This document shows, in pieces, positions 15,928-23,526 of a stretch of DNA of 34,466 nt (position 1 is its first letter; each line of letters starts with the position of its first letter). The notes beneath the pieces are model-generated. The model ran no database searches and was not told the origin of the DNA. It worked only from the letters and a program-made list of their open reading frames with translations. Position numbers and translations under genes: made by a program. The stretch is from positions 20,158 to 54,623 of the forward strand of contig DDSG01000104.1 in assembly GCA_002343325.1 (NCBI GenBank). Reading direction: 5' to 3'. This DNA is from Phycisphaerales bacterium UBA2396. GTDB lineage: Bacteria > Planctomycetota > Phycisphaerae > Phycisphaerales > UBA1924.

Positions 15928-15964
15928 AAAGACCGTGGCCCGCAAGGGCCACGGTCTTTTTGTT
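15928..15964 (+). terminator. Strong rho-independent terminator
   Basis: A perfect 14-base stem (AAAGACCGTGGCCC and its complement) with a GCAA tetraloop is followed by a T-rich tail, 28 bases after the stop of the secreted protein gene. This ends the two-gene cargo unit. Confidence 0.9.
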
Positions 15965-15972
15965 GACGCAGT

Positions 15973-16419
15973 TCATCCCACGGGGCGTTCGCACGATGCG
16001 GTGGCCCCCGCAGATCGCTTGTCCGCATGCTCGGTGCCTGGGCAAGCATACATGGCCGACGCGTCCGCCGATTTCGCGTATGTGCTCGCCGGCGCTGACC
16101 CCGTGCTCTCCATCTTTGCTCCTGCGCCCTCCATCTTTTGTTCCGCGCACGCGATCCTATTGATGGTGACAGCGATCTTTTCGTCTGTGTAAGCGATCTT
16201 TTTGATTCTTCCAGCGATATCCGCGTTCAAGTCGGCTGGTTTTCTCGCCGAAGTCGGGTATGGAAGCGGCGTTGGGGCGTTCTCAACGCGGTTTCCGAGT
16301 CCCGGCGGGGCCGCGTTCGATGCCATGGCGGGCTGACTGGGTTCCACCTTTGGGAAACAGGCCAGCGCGCTTGCGACCTTCGCCTCAGCAGCCGCGTTTG
16401 CGGCGGAGGTTCTTTCCAT
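15973..16419 (-). CDS. Possible small helical protein with KIA repeats
   Basis: On the minus strand a 148-codon frame encodes an Ala-rich protein with short repeats of the KIA type (IAGRIKKIAYTDEKIAV, then INRIACAEQKMEG, then GAKMEST), which would form an amphipathic helix. Its ATG shares the CCATGG at 16416-16421 with the plus-strand start of the next gene, and no ribosome site precedes it. It may be a chance frame. The plus strand of 15965-16417 has no supported gene, so this is the only candidate content for the stretch. Confidence 0.25.
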   Translation of the reverse strand: MERTSAANAAAEAKVASALACFPKVEPSQPAMASNAAPPGLGNRVENAPTPLPYPTSARKPADLNADIAGRIKKIAYTDEKIAVTINRIACAEQKMEGAGAKMESTGSAPASTYAKSADASAMYACPGTEHADKRSAGATASCERPVG

Positions 16420-17107
16420 GGCAACGTATCCGCGTGATCGGGCCGAGTTTTTGCGTTGGGCGGAAGCCCATGTCGACGTGTTCACCTCGCAGGCTGCAAA
16501 CATTGGCCTCACTCCTGCGCAGGCGACGGCGTTCAAGAATCAGGTGGGCGCGCTGCGCGGACGCACCACGGCGCAGCAGGCCGCGCGTGATGCGGCCAAG
16601 GCCGCGACCGAGGCGGCACGCGATGCCGATTCGGCGACGCGCGAACTGACGAGCGATCTAGTTCGGTCGATTCGCGCCTTCGCGACCAACAACAACAATC
16701 CCAACGTGTACGTGCTGGCGCAGATCCCCGCGCCGAACCCCGGCGCGCCCGTGCCGCCGCCCGGCCAGCCGACGGACTTCAAGGTCGAACTCAATAGCGA
16801 CGGCTCGATCACGCTCAAGTGGAAGGCCAAGCACCCCGAAGGCTCCGACCGCGTGGTCTACTTCGTGCAGCGCAAGCTCATCAGCGAGGACTCGTTCCGC
16901 CTCATCGGCGGCTCGGGCGAGAAGGCGTATCAGGACGACACGCTCCCCGTCGGCATCGACGGCGCGACGTACATCGTCACCGCCCAACGCGGCAACGTCC
17001 AAGGCCAGCCCTCGCGGCAGTTGACGGTGACGTTTGGGTCCGGTGGGCCGGGGGCGATGCGGTTCGGCTTTGCCGAGAGCAACGCGGTGAGCAAGAAGGC
17101 CGCGTAA
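16418..17107 (+). CDS. Protein with helical N-terminus and fibronectin-III-like domain
   Basis: A 229-residue protein. Residues about 1-90 are helical and Ala-rich (AQQAARDAAKAATEAARDAD). A Pro linker (NPGAPVPPPGQP) leads to one fibronectin type III-like beta-sandwich at about 118-210, with FKVELNSDGSITLKWK opening it and YIVTAQRGN in the later strands. No signal peptide is seen. Similar proteins are common in planctomycetes, where their role is unknown; binding of protein or sugar partners is likely for the Fn3 part. GGAGG lies 8 bases before the ATG, and a terminator follows at 17136. Confidence 0.75.
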   Translation: MATYPRDRAEFLRWAEAHVDVFTSQAANIGLTPAQATAFKNQVGALRGRTTAQQAARDAAKAATEAARDADSATRELTSDLVRSIRAFATNNNNPNVYVLAQIPAPNPGAPVPPPGQPTDFKVELNSDGSITLKWKAKHPEGSDRVVYFVQRKLISEDSFRLIGGSGEKAYQDDTLPVGIDGATYIVTAQRGNVQGQPSRQLTVTFGSGGPGAMRFGFAESNAVSKKAA

Positions 17108-17135
17108 CGCACGCTCCACATCTCGGCTTCGCTCG

Positions 17136-17164
17136 ACGGCCCCGGCTTGTGCTGGGGCCGTTTT
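17136..17164 (+). terminator. Rho-independent terminator
   Basis: ACGGCCCCGGC-TTGT-GCTGGGGCCGT forms an 11-base stem with one G-U pair, followed by TTTTC, 29 bases after the stop of the fibronectin-III gene. Confidence 0.85.
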
Positions 17165-17198
17165 CATTCTGCCCGAGCCCGAGGGACCGGGCCAACCT

Positions 17199-17405
17199 GT
17201 GGGGGGCGGGCGGGTGCTCCAGGCCACCAACCGCGTGCTGGACAAGGCCCGCGACCTGACGGAGAAGCGGATCGAGACGCTGACCAGCGAGAGCGAGTTG
17301 GACAAGCTCGTGAACCGGATGGTTCCGCTTCCACAAGAGCCGCCGACGTCTGGAAGTTCATCTACCAGTGTGCCGGAGCCCTTGGCCTCGACCCCGGGCC
17401 CCTGA
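17199..17405 (+). pseudogene. Fragment of an unrecognised phage gene
   Basis: From a GTG at 17199 the frame reads a charged helix (VLDKARDLTEKRIETLTSES) and then ELDKLVNRMVPLPQEP, up to about 17340. After that it is a Ser/Pro shadow of the next frame. It begins right after a terminator and without a ribosome site, so both ends seem lost. I cannot name the parent gene. Confidence 0.35.
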
Positions 17406-17647
17406 CGCTGCGGGAGCTGGTCGCCATGCTCGACGGCCGCCAGCGCCACGACTGGTCGATCGCCGCCGCCGTCATGTCCGTGATGGCCAACACAGCCCGC
17501 GATCCCAAGCGATCCCGCCTGCTCAAGCCCGCCGACTTCGACCCCTTCCACAAACCCCAGCGACCCGTCAAGGTTGACGTGTCGGTCCTCAAAGACGTGT
17601 TCATCGACCGCCGCATGCCGGAGGTCGCCAAGGAGACTCGTGCATGA
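17342..17647 (+). pseudogene. Phage tail assembly chaperone-like protein, N-terminus lost
   Basis: About 100 codons in a frame different from the preceding fragment: VWKFIYQCAGALGL, then LTLRELVAMLDGR, then AAAVMSVMANTARDPKRSR and KPADFDPFHK, ending DRRMPEVAKETRA. This resembles the small helical protein that precedes the tape measure gene in planctomycete prophages and probably serves as a tail assembly chaperone. No start codon lies in frame near the beginning of the similarity, so a junction at about 17340 has removed it. Its stop overlaps the next ATG (ATGA), showing that the downstream end is native. Confidence 0.5.
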
Positions 17648-18150
17648 AGAGCCTTTCGACCCGCCACTACGTCTACATCGGTGCTCTGATCCTGCTGGCG
17701 CTCGTGCTCGCGTCGTGCGCCGGCCTCGACCTTGGCGACATCGTCAAGGTCAAGACGCCGAACACAATCCAGCAGACCACGGGGCTGCCGTCGACGCTGA
17801 GCCTCAACGAGGCCGAGGTTGAGTACCAGAACTGGTTCAACCTCACGCAGACGACCGGCGCGCAGTGGAAGGGCAACATCGAGAAGGCCGGCGAGATCCG
17901 CGGGCTGCTCGGCCAACTCACGCTCTCCGCCCTGGACACGGTCGGTCCGACCGTCGCTGGCCTGCCCGTGCTCGGGCCCGCGCTTCCGGCGCTCACCGGC
18001 ATCGTCGGTCTGCGGCGTGTGGGGGGGCGTGGGGGGAAGCTCACATCACAGAAGGTCAAGATCGCGCCGCGGCCGTACATGGCCCCGGCGCTGGAGAAGG
18101 AGCGGCCCAAGCTGCCGCTCTTGTGGCGGAACTCGATCAAGAAAGGGTGA
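17644..18150 (+). CDS. Phage lipoprotein fused to C-terminus of a virion morphogenesis-like protein
   Basis: A 168-residue frame. Residues 1 to about 125 are a lipoprotein-like phage protein: a signal anchor (YIGALILLALVLASC, lipobox LASC), a polar middle and a Gly/Pro/Leu segment (VAGLPVLGPALPALTGIVGL). At about 18015-18040 there is a G-rich tract (G7 and G6 runs). The frame then ends in KIAPRPYMAPALEKERPKLP and LLWRNS, which looks like the C-terminus of a head-tail or virion morphogenesis protein. I take this as a deletion fusion inside the G tract. The first gene's membrane role (spanin-like or cargo) is a guess. Confidence 0.5.
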   Translation: MKSLSTRHYVYIGALILLALVLASCAGLDLGDIVKVKTPNTIQQTTGLPSTLSLNEAEVEYQNWFNLTQTTGAQWKGNIEKAGEIRGLLGQLTLSALDTVGPTVAGLPVLGPALPALTGIVGLRRVGGRGGKLTSQKVKIAPRPYMAPALEKERPKLPLLWRNSIKKG

Positions 18151-18156
18151 TTGAAC

Positions 18157-20151
18157 GTGGCCGATACGCGGGGCATCCGAGCCGGGCGAGCCTTCATTGA
18201 GCTGGGCGTCAGCGACAAGCTGTCCGCCGGGCTCAAGGCGGCCCAGAAGAAGCTCGAAGCCTTCGGCGCGGGGCTTCGGTCCATCGGCACCAAGATGGCG
18301 GGCATCGGCGTCGCCGCGATCACGGCGCTGCTCGGCACCGCGAAGGCCTTCTCCGATTCCGGCGATGCGCTCGACAAGATGAGCGCCCGCACGGGCGTGA
18401 GTGTGGAGGCCCTGAGCGAGCTCGGCTACGCCGCCGACCTCTCGGGCACAGACATGGAGACGCTGGAGAACGGCCTCCGCGTCATGCAAAAGACTCTGAC
18501 GGAGGCGTCGCAAGGCTCCAAGGGGGCGAACGATGCCCTCGGTCGGCTCGGCCTGACGGTGCAGGACCTCGCCAAGCTCTCGCCCGACGAGCAGTTCAAG
18601 CTGCTGGCCGACCGGATCTCTCAGATCCAAGACCCGGCGCTCCGGGCCGCGATGGCGATGGAGCTCTTCGGCAAGGCCGGGACGAAGCTCCTGCCGCTCA
18701 TGGCCGACGGAGCCGCGGGCATCAACGAGATGCAGGAGCAGGCCCGCAAGCTCGGGCTCACGGTCAGCACTGAGACCGCCCGCGACGCGGCCGAACTCAA
18801 CGATGCACTCGGCACGCTGTGGACGGTCCTCAAGCAGGGCGTGTTTACCATCGGCGGGGCGCTCGCACCCACCATCAAGGACCTGACCGAGCGGATCACG
18901 CGGATCGTCGTCAGCGCCACGGCGTGGGTGAAGGCGAACAAGGAAACGGTGGTCTGGGCGCTCAAGGTCGCGGCGGCGGTCGCCGTCGCGGGGATTGCCA
19001 TCGTCGGCCTGGGCTACATCATCTCTGGCATCGGCGCGGCGCTTGGCATCGTGGCCGCCGTCATCGGCGGGATCGGGACGGCGTTCAGCCTGATCGGGGC
19101 CGCGATCGGCGCGATCCTCACTCCGGTCGGCCTGACCATTGCCGCGATCGTGGCGCTGGGCGGCACGCTGCTCGTCGTCACCGGCGCGGGTAGTGAGGCC
19201 CTGTCGTGGCTCGCGGAGAAGTTCACCGAGCTGCGTGACTGGGTCGGCAAGGTGGTCGGCGGTATCTCCGACGCCCTCGCCGCCGGCGACATCGCTTTGG
19301 CCGCCGAGATCCTGTGGCTGTCGCTGAAGGTCATCTGGCAGCAGGGCGTCGCAGCGCTCAACAAGGCGTGGCTGGGGGCCAAGGAGTTCTTCGTCTCCAC
19401 GGCGTACTCCATGTGGTACGGGGCCCTCGCCGCCGCCGAGATCGTCTTCCACGCCCTCGAGGTCGCGTGGATCGAGACGACCGCGTTCCTCTCCAAGACC
19501 TGGACCAACTTCGCCACGGGCTTCCAGATGATCTGGGAGGAGGCATCGAGCTGGGTCGCCAAGCGGATGCTGGAGATCCAGGGGCTGTTCGATGACGGGC
19601 TCGACGTTGAAGCCGCCAAGAAGGCGGTTGACCAGCAGCTCGAGTCCCGACTGGGCGAGCTGGAGAACGCCGCGCAGCAGTCGGTAACCGCGCGCGACAA
19701 GGAACGCGAGCAGCAGCGACGCGATGCGGCCGCGATGCACGAAGCGACGCTGGCGGGTATCGGTCAGGACTTCGAGAACGCGCAGGAAGCCTTGCGCAAG
19801 GACACGGCAGCAGGACTCGCGGAGTCCCAGGCCGCGCTCGATGCCGCCAAGCAGAAGCTCGCCGCCGCGATCGAGGAGGCCCGCAAGAAGCGAGAAGCCG
19901 CAGACGCGGAGAAGGGATCTGGTCGTCCCCAGCGGGACCTCCTCGCGGACTTCGAGGAGCGTCTGTCGGGCCTCGGTGCGGCCATCGGCAAGGGCATCAG
20001 CGTCACGGGCACGTTCAGTTCCGCGGCCGTCTCGGGGCTTGGCACCGGGGGCGATGCCGCCGAACGCACGGCCACCGCGACGGAAGCGACGGCCAAGAAC
20101 ACCAAGCGTCTGTTGGATGCCAGCGTGGACAACGGACTGCGGTTTGCCTGA
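18157..20151 (+). CDS. Phage tail tape measure protein
   Basis: A 664-residue protein (GTG start) that sets tail length and is ejected with DNA in siphophages. The N-terminus (GIRAGRAFIELGVSDKL, then a long helix) is typical, as is the TGVSVEALSELGYAADLSG block. A hydrophobic stretch at about 265-345 would form membrane-inserting helices, and the C-terminal 200 residues are coiled-coil (ARDKEREQQRRDAAAMHEA and similar). It is short for a tape measure but appears complete. The GTG at 18157 is preferred to the TTG at 18151 because AAAGGG is then 9 bases upstream. It is the first clearly intact phage structural gene in the island. Confidence 0.85.
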   Translation: MADTRGIRAGRAFIELGVSDKLSAGLKAAQKKLEAFGAGLRSIGTKMAGIGVAAITALLGTAKAFSDSGDALDKMSARTGVSVEALSELGYAADLSGTDMETLENGLRVMQKTLTEASQGSKGANDALGRLGLTVQDLAKLSPDEQFKLLADRISQIQDPALRAAMAMELFGKAGTKLLPLMADGAAGINEMQEQARKLGLTVSTETARDAAELNDALGTLWTVLKQGVFTIGGALAPTIKDLTERITRIVVSATAWVKANKETVVWALKVAAAVAVAGIAIVGLGYIISGIGAALGIVAAVIGGIGTAFSLIGAAIGAILTPVGLTIAAIVALGGTLLVVTGAGSEALSWLAEKFTELRDWVGKVVGGISDALAAGDIALAAEILWLSLKVIWQQGVAALNKAWLGAKEFFVSTAYSMWYGALAAAEIVFHALEVAWIETTAFLSKTWTNFATGFQMIWEEASSWVAKRMLEIQGLFDDGLDVEAAKKAVDQQLESRLGELENAAQQSVTARDKEREQQRRDAAAMHEATLAGIGQDFENAQEALRKDTAAGLAESQAALDAAKQKLAAAIEEARKKREAADAEKGSGRPQRDLLADFEERLSGLGAAIGKGISVTGTFSSAAVSGLGTGGDAAERTATATEATAKNTKRLLDASVDNGLRFA

Positions 20152-20181
20152 TCCCGACCCCAAGAAAGGAGGTCATCACTC

Positions 20182-21000
20182 GTGCCGGTTGAGGTTTTTG
20201 AGAAGTTCGAGAGCCGCCGCTCTACCAAGGCGAACCAAGTCTCGCAGTCCTCTGCGGAACTCGGGTACATCGTGCGCGGTACCGCGGATGATCTCGTGGC
20301 CCGCAACGCGGCGCAGACCGCCTCGCCCGCGACCTACGACAGCCTCGCCCGGCAGAACGTGCAGATCGAGCCGCTCGGGCCGCAGCTCTGGGACGTCACC
20401 GTCCGTTATGGCTCCAGCGACAGCGGAGGGACGCCTACGCCCAGCGAGGCGTCGTTCAACTTCGAGACCGGCGGCGGCACCCAGCACATCACCCAGAGCA
20501 AGGACACGGTGCAGGCGCGGGCGGCGTCCGGATCGACCGCGCCGGACTTCGGCGGCGCGATCGGCGTGACCGCCGACGGTGTTGACGGCGTGGATATCAC
20601 CGTGCCCGTGTACCAGTTCTCTGAGACCCACTACTTCAGCGATGCACAGGTGACCGGGGCGTACAAGGGCGCAATCTTCGGTTGCACAGGCAAGACGAAT
20701 GCTGGCGGGTTCAAGGGCTTTGCTCCCGGCGAGGTGCTGTTCCTCGGCGCGACGGGATCGAAGCGCGGGGACGGCCCCGACGACGATTGGGAGATCACGT
20801 TCCGGTTCGCGGCTAGTCCTAACGAGACCGGCCTCTCGGTCGGCTCCATCACCGGCATCAACAAGAAGGGGTGGGAGTACCTGTGGGTCCGCTACGCCGA
20901 CGCGGAGGACACCGGGTCCGGCGCGATCATCAAGAAACCCATCGCCGCCTATGTCGAGCGTGTGTACGACGACGCCAACTTTGGAGCATTGGGGATCTGA
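20182..21000 (+). CDS. Phage structural protein, unknown (after tape measure)
   Basis: A 272-residue protein starting at GTG 20182 with a near-perfect ribosome site (AAAGGAGG at 20165-20172). The sequence is beta-rich: VQIEPLGPQLWDVTVRYG, then FNFETGGGTQHITQSKDTV, then FRFAASPNETGL and a closing GWEYLWVRYADAED. The repeated strand-turn pattern and position just after the tape measure suggest a distal tail or tail-associated protein. No family motif is recognised with confidence. It has no signal peptide or membrane segment. Confidence 0.65.
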   Translation: MPVEVFEKFESRRSTKANQVSQSSAELGYIVRGTADDLVARNAAQTASPATYDSLARQNVQIEPLGPQLWDVTVRYGSSDSGGTPTPSEASFNFETGGGTQHITQSKDTVQARAASGSTAPDFGGAIGVTADGVDGVDITVPVYQFSETHYFSDAQVTGAYKGAIFGCTGKTNAGGFKGFAPGEVLFLGATGSKRGDGPDDDWEITFRFAASPNETGLSVGSITGINKKGWEYLWVRYADAEDTGSGAIIKKPIAAYVERVYDDANFGALGI

Positions 21001-21012
21001 GTCCCTTCAACC

Positions 21013-22047
21013 ATGCCTGACGAACTTCGCAAAGTCCGATCCGGTGATCCACTCCGCCTCCCCGCGGGCGCGTACAACGCGTTCGTCGATGCGGCCGTGG
21101 ACCTGCGCCGGCGTCAGGGTCGCGGCGAGGCCGTCGCGGGCCCGCTCGTCGAGTCTGCCCAGCGCGGCATCGTGCTGGTCCGCAACGACTCCGGCGAGGA
21201 GATCGAGCCGTACCACGCGCTGGCGATCACCGGCGTGCTCGTCGAGCCCGGCGAAGACGACCAGGAGCGGACATTCCAGAGCCGCACTCCGCTGACGGGC
21301 GACATCGCCACGGAGGAGACTGCCGGTCCAGCGTTCGTTGTCGCACTCCAGCCCATCAAGCCCAACAAGCTCGGGCGCTGCGTGCTCACCGGCGTGACGG
21401 TGGCGCGGGTGTTCATCACCAACGAGACCGACACCACCTGCGAACTGGCGGCCGAGGAAACGGTCCTGGCCAGCACGCCAATGGGCGGCATCCCGATCCT
21501 CTGGAAGGAAGAGGGCACCGGCGAGAAGTGGGCCGTGCTCGAACTCGGCCGCCCGTCGCCCGGGCGCGTGACTGCGATCCTCGGCGCTGCCCAGGCGATC
21601 CCCACCGAACGCAACCGCTGGCGCTACCCATGGTTGGAAGCCCAGATCGACGGCAACCCCGGCAGCGAAACCTATCTCCGGTATGTGCCTGTCGATGGTG
21701 GCCTGTCGTCGCAGCTCGCAAGCGGCGGTGAAGACCCCACGCGGCTGGCGCTCAACCGGTTCGAGGCTCACCACATGAACGACTCGGAGCCCGGCTCCGG
21801 GTTCGGCGGCCTGCTCGGGCTCGGCCCGGTGTGCGAGTTGCCGGGAGTGCTCCCCAAGTGCCCGCCCGCGCGGTCGCTCAAGCCCAAGCTCGTGCCCATC
21901 CCCGAGGGCGTGTGCGTGCAGCTGACCTGCGAGCGCAACAGCAAGGGCAAGCCGGTGTGGGTCTTCGAGGCCATGAGCCTGATCGAGATCGCCGACCCCG
22001 CTGACGAGGACCGCAAGTTCAACCTCTACATCGGAGGTGCCGAATGA
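21013..22047 (+). CDS. Phage structural protein, unknown
   Basis: A 344-residue soluble protein, 12 bases after the previous gene. It opens with LRKVRSGDPLRLPAGAYNAFVDAA, then has several beta segments (GIVLVRNDSGEEIEPYHAL, AFVVALQPIKPNKLGRCVLTGV) and WAVLELGRPSP. Cys residues cluster near the C-terminus (LGPVCELPGVLPKCPPA, then VCVQLTCERN). Similar openings occur in planctomycete prophage proteins placed between tail genes, so a tail or baseplate-associated role is likely. The function is not recognised. The stop overlaps the next start (ATGA), tying it to the methyltransferase cassette. Confidence 0.65.
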   Translation: MPDELRKVRSGDPLRLPAGAYNAFVDAAVDLRRRQGRGEAVAGPLVESAQRGIVLVRNDSGEEIEPYHALAITGVLVEPGEDDQERTFQSRTPLTGDIATEETAGPAFVVALQPIKPNKLGRCVLTGVTVARVFITNETDTTCELAAEETVLASTPMGGIPILWKEEGTGEKWAVLELGRPSPGRVTAILGAAQAIPTERNRWRYPWLEAQIDGNPGSETYLRYVPVDGGLSSQLASGGEDPTRLALNRFEAHHMNDSEPGSGFGGLLGLGPVCELPGVLPKCPPARSLKPKLVPIPEGVCVQLTCERNSKGKPVWVFEAMSLIEIADPADEDRKFNLYIGGAE

Positions 22048-22637
22048 CGACCCCCCCGACCCCGACCATACTCGATGCACGCCGCGAACAGGAGCGGGCC
22101 AAATACGTGGCGCTGGCCGCTAAGCCCGGCTCGACGTACGGCTCGACCAACCACGGCAAGCTTGCCGTCCCGATCATCCAGAAGCTCAAGCCGAGGTTCG
22201 TCGTGGACTTCGGATGCGGCCGCAACGACCTTGTGCGGGACCTGCGCCGGCTGGGGGTCGACGGGCTGGGCGTGGACTTCGCGTTCCCGGATGCTGACCT
22301 CGTGCGCCCGATGCACAAGACTGCGCTGCACGCGGGCGTGGCGGACGTCGTCACGAGCTTCGACGCACTCGAGCATCTGCTGCCCGAGGACGTGGACGCG
22401 GTGCTCGCGGAGATGCGACGCGTGGCCAAGCCGCGCGGCCACTGCGTGTTCTCGATCTGCACGCGTCCCAGCAAGACCACCGTCGCCGGCGAAGGGCTGC
22501 ACCCGACGGTGCGCCCGCTGGATTGGTGGCTCGACCGCATCGGGCGTGTCGCCACCGTGAGCAACCCGCGGGCGGAGCGGCGGTTCATCGTCGGGCGTTT
22601 CAAGGGCGGAAGTGATGGGGGGTGCTGTGGTGCGTGA
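22044..22637 (+). CDS. Class I SAM-dependent methyltransferase
   Basis: A 197-residue methyltransferase with motif I VVDFGCGR at 53-60, an acidic end of strand 2 (GVDFAF) and the FDALEHL post-motif segment near 107-113. RVAKPRGHCVFSICTRP is the strand 4-5 region. It transfers methyl from S-adenosylmethionine, and the fold resembles small-molecule or sugar methyltransferases rather than DNA methylases (no NPPY or PC motif). Start and previous stop overlap as ATGA. Being directly before a DUF115-like gene and two glycosyltransferases, it may cap or methylate a glycan or its precursor; that is inference. Confidence 0.82.
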   Translation: MTTPPTPTILDARREQERAKYVALAAKPGSTYGSTNHGKLAVPIIQKLKPRFVVDFGCGRNDLVRDLRRLGVDGLGVDFAFPDADLVRPMHKTALHAGVADVVTSFDALEHLLPEDVDAVLAEMRRVAKPRGHCVFSICTRPSKTTVAGEGLHPTVRPLDWWLDRIGRVATVSNPRAERRFIVGRFKGGSDGGCCGA

Positions 22638-23526
22638 GAACCAGTCTGACATCGCGGCGCTCCAGGCCGGGCTGAAGGCGCGAAAGCCGTCGCGGGATGG
22701 CCTGCGCCTCTACACCGCCGAGTTCGACTCCGTGTCGCTCGGTGGGTTCTACCGCGGGCGTTCGGCATTCCTGATCCTGTCGGGCCCGTCGCTCACGCAG
22801 ATCGACCTCGCCGCGCTCAACAAGCGCGGCATCGCCACGATGGCCGTGAACAACGCCTGGGCGGTGCATCGCCCGACGCTGTGGACCTGCGTCGACGATC
22901 CCGGCCGCTTCATCGACACCGGCTGGAAGGACCCGGGCATCCTGAAGTTTGTTCCCACATGTATGTGGGACAAGCGGCTCCGCATCCAGGGTGCGGACGG
23001 CGCGATGCGCAACAGCGCGTTCCGGGTCCGGCAGATGCCCAGCGTCATGTTCTTCCGCCGTGCGGATCACTTCGACCATGAGCGGTTCCTGACTGGAGAC
23101 AGCGTCCCGTGGGGCAACGACGCCAAGAACCCAGACTCTTTGGGCATCACCGGCAAGCGCTCGGTCATGCTCGTGGCCCTGCGCCTGTTGCACTACCTCG
23201 GCTTCAGCACGGTGTACCTGCTGGGCTGCGACTTCAAGATGGCCGAGGACCGCAAGTACGCCTTCGCCGAGAACCGGGCCGCCAACGCGATCCGGCACAA
23301 CAACGTGCTGTATGACTCGCTGGCACGTCGATTTGAGGCCCTCAAGCCGCACTTCGAGAAGCACCGGTTCCGCGTGGTGAACTGCTCGCCGGGCAGCGAG
23401 CTGCAGGTGTTTGAGCGCATGGAGTTCGCCGACGCCGTCGCGGCCGCGTCCGCTGAGTGCGGCAAGCCGGTCAATACGCAGGGCTGGTACGAGTCGAATG
23501 TGAAGCCCCAGGAGGCCGCACGATGA
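22615..23526 (+). CDS. DUF115/sialyltransferase-like protein
   Basis: A protein of about 303 residues. It carries AFLILSGPSL near residue 50-60, like the nucleotide-loop opening of DUF115 proteins, followed by MAVNNAWAVHRPTLWTCVDDP, and later SVMLVALRLLHYLGFSTVYLLGCDF, which matches the conserved C-terminal strand of DUF115 and related sialyltransferase-like enzymes. Members act on glycans (surface sugar transfer) or pterin phosphates. The gene overlaps the methyltransferase end and its stop overlaps the next start (ATGA). The start may be GTG 22612, ATG 22615 or GTG 22630; a G-rich ribosome site would best serve the last. A role in glycosylation fits the neighbours. Confidence 0.62.
   Translation: MGGAVVRENQSDIAALQAGLKARKPSRDGLRLYTAEFDSVSLGGFYRGRSAFLILSGPSLTQIDLAALNKRGIATMAVNNAWAVHRPTLWTCVDDPGRFIDTGWKDPGILKFVPTCMWDKRLRIQGADGAMRNSAFRVRQMPSVMFFRRADHFDHERFLTGDSVPWGNDAKNPDSLGITGKRSVMLVALRLLHYLGFSTVYLLGCDFKMAEDRKYAFAENRAANAIRHNNVLYDSLARRFEALKPHFEKHRFRVVNCSPGSELQVFERMEFADAVAAASAECGKPVNTQGWYESNVKPQEAAR

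Noticed and set aside
18046..20163. 705-codon minus-strand frame opposite the tape measure gene
   Set aside because: Composition is Arg/Gly/Leu-rich with no domains; the plus strand has all tape measure features and a good start.
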